Shown here piece after piece: positions 57,537 through 64,000 of a DNA stretch of 64,000 nucleotides. The stretch is taken from assembly GCF_012328925.1 (NCBI RefSeq), contig NZ_JAAXLS010000002.1, forward strand, positions 248,001-312,000. Reading direction: 5' to 3'. Position numbers and translations under genes: made by a program. Positions within the stretch are counted from its first letter, which is position 1; each line of letters starts with the position of its first letter. The DNA comes from Amycolatopsis acididurans (GTDB lineage Bacteria; Actinomycetota; Actinomycetes; Mycobacteriales; Pseudonocardiaceae). The notes under the pieces were generated by a model. The model was given only the letters and a program-made list of their open reading frames with translations, was not told the DNA's origin and did not search any database.

Positions 57537-59077
57537 GCCTTCTCCTCACTCAGCAGGCGCTTGAGAACCTTCCCGGACGCGTTGCGGGGCAGCTCGGCGA
57601 GGAACTCGACCGAGCGTGGCCGCTTGTAGTTCGCGAGGCGGGAACGGCAGAACTCCAGCACGGTCTCCTCGTTCAGCGGGCCGTCCACGACGACGAACGC
57701 CTTGCCGACCTCGCCCAAACGCGCGTCGGGTACGCCCACCACCGCGACGTCGCGCACCCCGGTCAGCGCGCCGAGCGCCTGCTCGACCTCCGCCGGGTAG
57801 ACGTTGAATCCGCCGCAGATGTACATGTCCTTGAGCCGGTCGGTGATCGTGAGGTTGCCCTCGGCGTCGAGCACGCCGACGTCCCCGGTGTGCAGCCAGC
57901 CCTCGCCGTCGACGGCTTTCGCGGTGGCCTCGGGATCGTCGAGGTAGCCGAGCATGACGTTCGGCCCCCGCACCGTGATCTCCCCGGTCCCACCGTCGAT
58001 CGCGACCTCGAAACCGGCCGTGGCGCGCCCGGAGGTCCGGGAGATCACCTCCGCGTCATCGCCGGGGCGGCACATCGTCACCACGACGGCCTCGGTCAGC
58101 CCGTAGGCCGTCAGCACGGTGTCGAACCCGAGTTCTTCGCGCATCCGGTGGACCAGCGACACGGGCACGGGTGCGGCGCCGGTCACGGCGAGCCGTAGCG
58201 AGGACAGGTCGCGGCCGGATCGGCTCGGCTCGTGCAGCAGCGACTGGAAGATCGTCGGCGCGCCGGGCAGCACGGAGATCCGCTCACGCTCGATCACATC
58301 AAGCGCGGACCGGACGTCGAAGACCGCCTGCGGCACCAGGGTCGCCCCGGTCAGCAGGCCCACGACGATGCCGGCCTTGTAGCCGAAACTGTGGAAGAAC
58401 GGGTTGATCACGAGGTAGCGGTCGGCCGCACTCACCTGCCCGCAGTCGGCCCACGCCGCGGCCACCTCGATCACCTGGCGGTGCGCCGAGAGCACCCCTT
58501 TGCTGCGCCCGGTCGTGCCCGAGGTGAACAGGATGTCGCTGATGTCGTCGGGCTTCACCGCGTCCGCGGTGGCCTCCACCTCGGCGAGCGGAACCCGGTC
58601 GGCGAGCGCCTCGAAGGCGTCCCAGTCCAGCGTTCCCTCGACCGGCGGCAACGGCCCGTCGAGCGGGACGCGCACGACCGTTGCCAGGTCCGGCAGTCCG
58701 TCCACGGCGGCGTCCCGGATGCCGGCGTAGCGGTCCACACCGAGGAAGTCGCCCGCGACGACGAGCGCGCGGGCGCGACTGCGGCGCAGCAGGTCGACGG
58801 TCTCCACCCCGGTGAACCGTGTGTTGACCGGCACCACCGTCGCCCCCGCGTAGTGCGCGCCGAGCGCGGCCAGCACCCAGTGCCACGTGTTCGGCAGGTT
58901 CAGTGCGACCCGGTCACCGGGCCGCACGCCGCCGGCGACCAACGCCCGTGCGACAGACTGAACACGTTTCAGCAAAGCGATGAAGTCCAGCCGCACCGGA
59001 CCGTCGACGAGCGCCTCGACATCGCCGAACCGCTCGGCCGCCGCACGTAGGGCGCCCGGGATGGTGGGTTGCCCCAT
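57533..59077 (-). CDS. fadD3: HIP-CoA ligase FadD3-like acyl-CoA synthetase
   Basis: This 514-residue ANL enzyme has DILFTSGTTGRSKGVLSAHR, LTAYGLTEAVVVTMCRPGDD, GWLHTGDVGVLDAEGNLTIT and RNASGKVLKRLL (catalytic Lys). FadD3 activates 3-(methyl-hexahydroindanedione) propionate (HIP), the remaining steroid C/D rings, to HIP-CoA. It heads an operon with echA, fadE31, fadE32 and fadE33 and faces fadE30, as in mycobacteria and Rhodococcus. ATG 59077 has GGAGGT just upstream. Confidence 0.86.
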   Translation of the reverse strand: MGQPTIPGALRAAAERFGDVEALVDGPVRLDFIALLKRVQSVARALVAGGVRPGDRVALNLPNTWHWVLAALGAHYAGATVVPVNTRFTGVETVDLLRRSRARALVVAGDFLGVDRYAGIRDAAVDGLPDLATVVRVPLDGPLPPVEGTLDWDAFEALADRVPLAEVEATADAVKPDDISDILFTSGTTGRSKGVLSAHRQVIEVAAAWADCGQVSAADRYLVINPFFHSFGYKAGIVVGLLTGATLVPQAVFDVRSALDVIERERISVLPGAPTIFQSLLHEPSRSGRDLSSLRLAVTGAAPVPVSLVHRMREELGFDTVLTAYGLTEAVVVTMCRPGDDAEVISRTSGRATAGFEVAIDGGTGEITVRGPNVMLGYLDDPEATAKAVDGEGWLHTGDVGVLDAEGNLTITDRLKDMYICGGFNVYPAEVEQALGALTGVRDVAVVGVPDARLGEVGKAFVVVDGPLNEETVLEFCRSRLANYKRPRSVEFLAELPRNASGKVLKRLLSEEKA

Positions 59078-59102
59078 CGCACCTCCCACTGGACCAGCAA
59101 AC

Positions 59103-59116
59103 TAGAACGTGTTCTC
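59103..59116. promoter_or_regulatory. KstR-like operator between fadD3 and fadE30
   Basis: TAGAACGTGTTCTC fits the KstR pattern TnnAACnnGTTnnA except at the last base, and contains a perfect 12-bp palindrome AGAACGTGTTCT (59104-59115). It sits centrally in the 87-base divergent promoter. The HIP genes of mycobacteria are under KstR2, whose motif (CAAG-NN-CTTG) is not seen here. Confidence 0.65.
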
Positions 59117-59164
59117 ATAAGCGTAGCGGTTACCGCCGCGAAAGACGAACATCAGGGAGGCGGT

Positions 59165-60310
59165 GTGGACGACCTGACGCGGTTCCGCCGCGAGGTCGCG
59201 GACTGGCTCGCGGACAACCTCGCCGGGGAGTACGCCGAATTACGCGGGCTCGGCGGCCCCGGGCGCGAGCACGAGGCCTTCGAGCCGCGGCTGGCGTGGG
59301 AGCGGCACATGGCCGCCGCGGGCTGGACCTGTGTCGGCTGGCCGCGCGAGTTCGGCGGCCGCGGGCTGTCGCTGGACGAGCAGGTCGCCTTCCATGAGGA
59401 GTACGCGGCATCCGGTGCGCCCGCGCGCGTCAACCATCTCGGTGAGCAGTTGCTCGGACCGACCTTGATCGCGTTCGGCACTCCCGCTCAGCAAGAACGG
59501 TTCCTGCCCAGGATCGTCGCGGTCGAGGAACTGTGGTGTCAGGGCTACTCCGAGCCCGGCGCGGGTTCGGATCTCGCGGGCGTGTCCACCTCCGCCAGGC
59601 TTGACGACGGCCACTGGGTGGTCACCGGGCAGAAGATCTGGACGTCGCTGGCACACGTGGCGGACTGGTGTTTCGTGCTGGCCCGCACCGAGCAGGGTTC
59701 GCGACGGCACCGCGGCCTGTCCTACCTGCTGGTGCCGCTGCGCCAGGACGGCGTGACGGTACGCCCGATCGACCAGCTGACCGGCACGTCGGAGTTCAAC
59801 GAGGTGTTCTTCGACGGCGCGCGGACCCCGGCCGAAATGGTGGTCGGCGAACCCGGCGACGGGTGGAAGGTCGCGATGGCCACCCTCGGTTTCGAACGCG
59901 GGGTGTCCACGCTGGGCCAGCAGATCGGGTTCCGCCGCGAACTCGACGGCATCGTCGCCGAGGCCGAACGCACCGGTGCCTACGACGATCCGCTGGTGCG
60001 CGCCGACCTCGTCCGCGCGCGGATGGGGTTGCGCGTGCTGCGTGCTCACGCCCTGCGCACGCTCGGGCAGGAACCCGGGCCGGAGGTCGCGGTCGGCAAA
60101 CTGCTGTGGGCGCAGTGGCATCGTGGTCTCGGCGAACTCGCCATGCGCGCCCGCGGCGCCCGGTCCCTTGTCCACGACGGCGAACTGGACCAGTGGCAGC
60201 GGCTGTTCCTGTTCACCCGAGCGGACACCATCTACGGCGGCTCGGACGAGATCGAGCGCAACATCATCGCCGAGCGTGTGCTCGGCCTGCCACGGGAGGC
60301 GCGCCCATGA
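59165..60310 (+). CDS. fadE30: acyl-CoA dehydrogenase FadE30
   Basis: This 381-residue dehydrogenase closely follows FadE30. FRREVADWLADNLAGEYAEL, then GLGGPGREHEAFEPRLAWER, NHLGEQLLGPTLIAFGTPAQ, QGYSEPGAGSDLAGVST, DQLTGTSEFNEVFFDGARTP and FERGVSTLGQQIGFRREL fit. FadE30 dehydrogenates a HIC-CoA intermediate of steroid C/D ring degradation. GTG 59165 follows AGGGAGG by about 5 bases. It opens a three-gene operon with ipdF and fadA6. Confidence 0.9.
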   Translation: MDDLTRFRREVADWLADNLAGEYAELRGLGGPGREHEAFEPRLAWERHMAAAGWTCVGWPREFGGRGLSLDEQVAFHEEYAASGAPARVNHLGEQLLGPTLIAFGTPAQQERFLPRIVAVEELWCQGYSEPGAGSDLAGVSTSARLDDGHWVVTGQKIWTSLAHVADWCFVLARTEQGSRRHRGLSYLLVPLRQDGVTVRPIDQLTGTSEFNEVFFDGARTPAEMVVGEPGDGWKVAMATLGFERGVSTLGQQIGFRRELDGIVAEAERTGAYDDPLVRADLVRARMGLRVLRAHALRTLGQEPGPEVAVGKLLWAQWHRGLGELAMRARGARSLVHDGELDQWQRLFLFTRADTIYGGSDEIERNIIAERVLGLPREARP

Positions 60311-61080
60311 CGATTCCGCAGTACCCGCCCGGTCACGACCTGCTCGCCGGGAAGACCGTCGTGGTCACCGCCGCGGCGGGCACCGGCATCGGGTCGGCGG
60401 TCGCGAAACGGTGCCTGGAGGAAGGCGCGTCGGTCGTCATCAGCGACTGGCACGAGCGGCGGCTCGGCGAGAAGGCCGCGGAACTCGCCGAACTCGGCAA
60501 GGTGCACGCGATCCCCTGTGACGTCACCTCCGAGGAGCAGGTGCAGCGCCTGATCGACGACGCGGCCGGTCACTTCGGACGGATCGACGTGATGATCAAC
60601 AACGCCGGGCTCGGCGGCACCGCGTCCGTACTGGAGATGACCGACGAGCAGTGGTCGCGCGTCCTGGACATCACCCTCACCGGCACGTTCCGGTGCACCC
60701 GCGCGGCGCTGCGCCAGTTCGTCGCACAGGGCGGGGGCGGCGCCATCGTCAACAACGCATCGGTGATCGGCTGGCGCGCCCAGGCCGGACAGGCCCACTA
60801 CGCGGCGGCCAAGGCGGGGGTGATGGCGCTGACGCGCTGCTCCGCGCTGGACGCCGCCGAGCACGGCACCCGCATCAACGCCGTCGCGCCGAGCATCGCC
60901 ATGCACCCGTTCCTGGCCAAGGTCACCAGCGACGAGCTGCTGCACGAACTCGAAGGCCGCGAAGCGTTCGGCCGCGCCGCCCAGCCGTGGGAGGTCGCCA
61001 ACGTCATGGTGTTCCTCGCCAGCGACTACGCGAGCTACCTGACCGGCGAAGTCGTCTCCGTCTCCAGCCAGCATCCCTAG
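60307..61080 (+). CDS. ipdF: SDR oxidoreductase, IpdF-like (Rv3559c type)
   Basis: This 257-residue SDR has VVVTAAAGTGIGSAVAKRCL, INNAGLGGTASVLEMTDEQW, and the active site Ser of NNASVIGWRAQ with HYAAAKAG (Tyr-X3-Lys). The TAAAGTGIG cofactor loop and VAPSIAMHPFLAKVTSDELL are typical of the Rv3559c/IpdF group, proposed to oxidise 5-hydroxy-HIC-CoA in HIP degradation. ATG overlaps the fadE30 stop by 4 bases. Confidence 0.84.
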   Translation: MTIPQYPPGHDLLAGKTVVVTAAAGTGIGSAVAKRCLEEGASVVISDWHERRLGEKAAELAELGKVHAIPCDVTSEEQVQRLIDDAAGHFGRIDVMINNAGLGGTASVLEMTDEQWSRVLDITLTGTFRCTRAALRQFVAQGGGGAIVNNASVIGWRAQAGQAHYAAAKAGVMALTRCSALDAAEHGTRINAVAPSIAMHPFLAKVTSDELLHELEGREAFGRAAQPWEVANVMVFLASDYASYLTGEVVSVSSQHP

Positions 61081-61088
61081 GAGTTCCC

Positions 61089-62240
61089 GTGCCCGAAGCT
61101 TTTCTCCTCGACGCCGTCCGCACACCTATCGGCCGCCGCGGCGGTGCCCTGTCCGGCATGCACTCGGCCGATCTCGCCGCGCACGTGCTCGCCGCCGCCC
61201 TCTCCCGCACCGGAGTCGATCCCGGCCTGGTGGACGACGTGATTCTCGGGTGCACCGACACGCTCGGCTCGCAGGCGGGCAACATCGCGCGCACCGCGTG
61301 GCTCGCCGCCGGTTTCCCCGACCACGTGCCGGGTGTGACCGTCGACCGGCAGTGCGGATCGAGCCAGCAGGCCGTGCATTTCGCCGCGCAGGCCGTCATG
61401 TCCGGCACGCAGGACCTCGTGCTCGCCGGCGGCGTGCAGAACATGACTCAGATCCCGATCAGTGCCGCGATGCTCGCCGGGCGCGAGTTCGGCTTCGACG
61501 ACCCGTTCTCCGGTTCGAAGGGCTGGCAGAACCGCTACGGCAGCACCGAGATCTCCCAGTTCCGCAGCGCCGACATGATCGCCGAGCACTGGGACCTTTC
61601 TCGCGAGGCCATGGAAACCTACGCGCTGCGCAGCCACCAGCGTGCCCTGGCCGCGATCGACGCGGGCCGGTTCGACGCCGAAACCGTGGCGGTGGACGAC
61701 TTCCGGCACGACGAGGGCCCGCGCCGCGACACCAGCCTCGAACGGATGCGGTCCCTCAAGCCGCTCAGCGACGGCTCCCGGCTGACCGCGGCGGTGGCCA
61801 GCCAGATCTCCGACGGGGCCAGCGCCGCGCTGCTCGCGTCGGAGGATTTCGTGCGCCGCACCGGAATCACGCCGCGCGCCCGCATCCACCACATCTCCGT
61901 CCGCGCCGCCGACCCCGTGTGGATGCTCACCGGGCCCATCCCCGCCACCGCGCACGCGCTGCGCAAAACCGGCCTCACCGTGGACGACATCGACCTGTTC
62001 GAAGTCAACGAAGCGTTCGCCAGCGTCGTGCTCGCCTGGCTCGAGGAAACCGGCGCCGACCCCGAACACGTCAACGTCAACGGCGGCGGCATCGCGCTCG
62101 GCCATCCCATCGGCGCCACCGGCACGAAGCTGCTCGCGACGTTGCTGCACGAACTCGACCGCCGCGGTGGCCGCTACGGCCTGCAGACCATGTGCGAGGG
62201 CGGCGGCACCGCGAACGTCACGATCATCGAACGGCTGTGA
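61089..62240 (+). CDS. fadA6: acetyl-CoA acetyltransferase FadA6
   Basis: This 383-residue thiolase has the nucleophile Cys in GVTVDRQCGSSQQAVHFAAQ, the GHP motif (GGGIALGHPIGATGTKL) and the second Cys in LQTMCEGGGTANVTIIERL. VQNMTQIPISAAM and ARIHHISVRAADPVWMLTGP match FadA6, which removes acetyl-CoA late in steroid C/D ring breakdown. GTG lies 8 bases after ipdF. Genes for IpdAB, IpdC and EchA20 are not in the window. Confidence 0.88.
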   Translation: MPEAFLLDAVRTPIGRRGGALSGMHSADLAAHVLAAALSRTGVDPGLVDDVILGCTDTLGSQAGNIARTAWLAAGFPDHVPGVTVDRQCGSSQQAVHFAAQAVMSGTQDLVLAGGVQNMTQIPISAAMLAGREFGFDDPFSGSKGWQNRYGSTEISQFRSADMIAEHWDLSREAMETYALRSHQRALAAIDAGRFDAETVAVDDFRHDEGPRRDTSLERMRSLKPLSDGSRLTAAVASQISDGASAALLASEDFVRRTGITPRARIHHISVRAADPVWMLTGPIPATAHALRKTGLTVDDIDLFEVNEAFASVVLAWLEETGADPEHVNVNGGGIALGHPIGATGTKLLATLLHELDRRGGRYGLQTMCEGGGTANVTIIERL

Positions 62241-62334
62241 ACGGAACGGGTTCACCGCGTACCAATTAGCATGGCGGGCGGTTGTTAACCACCGGTTTTC
62301 CCGGCTCCACCCGGCCGGTCGGCAGACTGACCGC

Positions 62335-63159
62335 ATGCCCACGGAAACCGGTTACGTGCTCGGCCACGACGATCCCGAGGTCGAGCGGCTCCTGCTGCAG
62401 GGACGGCTCTACCGCGCCCACACCGAACAGGCGCTGCGCCTGGCCGGGCTCGAACCCGGGATGCGCGTGCTCGACGTGGGCTGCGGGCCCGGGGACGTGT
62501 CGATCACCGCGGCACACCTGGTCGGCCCGACCGGCGCGGTCACCGCCGTCGACGCGCAGGCCGCCATCCTCGACGTCGCCGCGCTGCGGGCCGCCGAGCG
62601 GCGACTGTCCACGATCACGTTCCGGCACGCCCGGATCGAGGACCTCGGGGCCGCCGAACCGTACGACGCGGTGATCGGGCGGCTGCTGCTCATGCACCTG
62701 CCCGATCCCGTCGCGGCCCTGCGCCATCTGACGGGCCTCGTCCGGCCCGGCGGGGTGGTGACCTTCCAGGACTTCCAGGTCAGCGCCGCCACGAGCGTTC
62801 CGGAACTGCCGCTGTTCACGCGGGTGCGCGACCTCATCGTGCGCAGCTTCCGCGGCGCCGGAGCGAACACCGAGATGGGCACCACGATGCACGAGCTCTT
62901 CCGCCGCGCCGGCCTGCCGGCCCCGCGGTTGATCATGGGCGGCTACCTCGGCCCGCTGTCCGATCCGGACGTCATGGCCTTCGTCATGGGTGTGTGGCGT
63001 GTGCTGCTGCCCGTGGCCGCCCAGCTCGGCCTCGACCTGGACGACACGGTCACCGATCTGGCCGCGCTGCCCGGACGCCTGCGCGCCGAACCCGGCGCCG
63101 AGAACGCGATCGCGATCCTGCCGCCGCTGGTCACCGCGTGGGCCAGGCGGCCGGGCTGA
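62335..63159 (+). CDS. class I SAM-dependent methyltransferase
   Basis: This 274-residue protein has motif I MRVLDVGCGPGDVSITAAHL and an acidic motif II (VTAVDAQAAILDVAALR). FRHARIEDLGAAEPYDAVIG and LLLMHLPDPVAALRHLTGLV fit UbiE-like enzymes. The substrate is unknown. ATG at 62335 is chosen over upstream frames because HIT-like homology begins there; no Shine-Dalgarno is obvious. It stands between fadA6 and the convergent fgd gene, 2 bases from it, and may be unrelated to steroid degradation. Confidence 0.87.
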   Translation: MPTETGYVLGHDDPEVERLLLQGRLYRAHTEQALRLAGLEPGMRVLDVGCGPGDVSITAAHLVGPTGAVTAVDAQAAILDVAALRAAERRLSTITFRHARIEDLGAAEPYDAVIGRLLLMHLPDPVAALRHLTGLVRPGGVVTFQDFQVSAATSVPELPLFTRVRDLIVRSFRGAGANTEMGTTMHELFRRAGLPAPRLIMGGYLGPLSDPDVMAFVMGVWRVLLPVAAQLGLDLDDTVTDLAALPGRLRAEPGAENAIAILPPLVTAWARRPG

Positions 63160-63161
63160 CT

Positions 63162-64000
63162 TCAGCCCAGTGCGCGCAGCCTCGGCAGCACGTCCTCGGC
63201 GAACTGGCTCAGGAAGCGCTCCTGGTCGTGGCCGGGGCCGTGGAAGACCAGGTGGTCGAGGCCCGCGTCCAGGTACGGCTTGATCTGCGCGACCGCCTCG
63301 TCCGGATCGGAGGCGACGATCCAGCGCTTGGCGATCTGCTCGATCGGCAGCTCGTCGGCCAGTCGCTCCATCTCCTCCGCGGAGGACACGGTGTGCTTCT
63401 GCTCCGCCGACAGCGACAGCGGCGCCCAGAACCGGGTGTTGTCCAGGGCCTTGCCCGGGTCCCGGTCATAGGACATCTTGATCTCGATCATCCGGTCTAT
63501 GCCCGCCGCGTCGCGTTCCGCGGCCGCCGCGCCCTCGTGCATCGCGGGCATCAGCTTCTCGGTGTAGAGATCCATCCCCTTACCCGAGGTGCAGATGAAC
63601 CCGTCCCCCGCGCGCCCCGCGTACTTGGCCACCACCGGCCCGCCGGCCGCGATGTAGACCGGGACCGGCCGCTCCGGCCGGTCGTAGATCTTGGCGTCGA
63701 CCAGCGTGTAGTAGTCGCCCTCGAACGACACGTTGTCCTTGGTCCACAGCTCACGCATGAGCCGGACCGACTCGCGCAGGCGCGCGAACCGCTCCTTGAA
63801 CTCCGGCCACTCCCGGCCCGACACGGCGATCTCGTTGAGCGCCTCGCCGGTACCCGCGCCCAGTATCACGCGCCCACCCGACAGCAACGACATCGTCGCG
63901 AAAGCCTGCGCGATCACGGCCGGGTTGTAACGGAACGTCGGGGTGAGCACGCTCGTGCCGATCAGCACGCGCTTCGTGCGCTCGGCCACCGCCGGCATCC
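63162..64000 (-). CDS. fgd: F420-dependent glucose-6-phosphate dehydrogenase, 5' end outside window
   Basis: The visible 279 codons of an about 336-residue protein match Fgd1 along their length: [20 protein letters not shown] (F420 site), [59 protein letters not shown] and [17 protein letters not shown]. The enzyme oxidises glucose-6-phosphate and reduces F420, supplying F420H2 to enzymes such as the LLM oxidoreductase at 47.6 kb. The N-terminal catalytic part is cut off by the window edge. Confidence 0.9.
   Translation of the reverse strand, partial: MPAVAERTKRVLIGTSVLTPTFRYNPAVIAQAFATMSLLSGGRVILGAGTGEALNEIAVSGREWPEFKERFARLRESVRLMRELWTKDNVSFEGDYYTLVDAKIYDRPERPVPVYIAAGGPVVAKYAGRAGDGFICTSGKGMDLYTEKLMPAMHEGAAAAERDAAGIDRMIEIKMSYDRDPGKALDNTRFWAPLSLSAEQKHTVSSAEEMERLADELPIEQIAKRWIVASDPDEAVAQIKPYLDAGLDHLVFHGPGHDQERFLSQFAEDVLPRLRALG

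Noticed and set aside
1..64000. CRISPR arrays, tRNA/rRNA genes, insertion sequences
   Set aside because: No regularly spaced repeats, cloverleaf-like sequences, rRNA motifs or transposase genes with terminal repeats were recognised.

Overview
The window is high-GC actinobacterial chromosome. RbpA, an Rpf-like lytic enzyme, polyprenol-phosphate mannose synthase next to Lnt, an Eis-type acetyltransferase, F420-dependent enzymes and a rifamycin-associated element point to Pseudonocardiales, most likely Amycolatopsis or a close relative. That placement is inferred from gene content and style, not from any search. Coding density is very high, most neighbours overlap by 1-14 bases, and many genes start with GTG. 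About a dozen starts lie 6-8 bases after a TANNNT box with no clear Shine-Dalgarno, which suggests leaderless transcripts. I saw no rRNA, tRNA, CRISPR array or insertion sequence.

Region by region. 0-6.9 kb is housekeeping: a partial GDPD, an Rpf-like secreted protein, thymidine kinase, RbpA behind an exact SigR-type promoter, and an amidohydrolase-lnt-ppm operon. 7-15.4 kb holds a KamA-type radical SAM enzyme behind a long inverted repeat, a flavin monooxygenase, PolX with a HhH endonuclease-like protein, an aldehyde dehydrogenase, and a GT28-like glycosyltransferase with a DMT permease. 15.4-18.3 kb is a decay zone with two deleted ABC ATPase genes and a broken RibD/DHFR-like gene around an intact SGNH hydrolase. 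18.3-28.5 kb carries a MazF-like toxin-antitoxin pair, Lrp with an M24 peptidase, a 5'-3' exonuclease, an SPFH-RHH-GPP34 operon opposite an ABC exporter, an Eis-like acetyltransferase, a DUF2637-like membrane protein and RraA.

28.4-37.3 kb is an acyl-CoA catabolic cluster: two CoA ligases, SDR, APH-type kinase, a deleted enoyl-CoA hydratase, TetR, cyclase, acyl-CoA dehydrogenase, and a divergent enoyl-CoA hydratase across a palindromic operator. 37.4-41.2 kb is the most striking locus: a rifamycin-associated element (RAE) precedes a class A flavin monooxygenase (Rox-like), convergent with a HelD/HelR-type helicase, a likely rifamycin inactivation plus target-protection pair. 41.4-50.4 kb holds an ECF42-type sigma factor with its DGPF partner, a leader-peptide attenuator before a small ACT-like protein, three regulator/operator/target units, and a DHA2 efflux pump.

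50.5-53.5 kb has a DUF5131 radical SAM protein and a MocR-type regulator that lacks its PLP lysine and sits beside two direct repeats. 53.5-62.2 kb matches, in order and sequence, the mycobacterial fadD3/fadE31-33 and fadE30/ipdF/fadA6 genes for degradation of the steroid C/D rings (HIP), with a KstR-like palindrome in the divergent promoter. The window ends with a methyltransferase and a truncated F420-dependent glucose-6-phosphate dehydrogenase gene.
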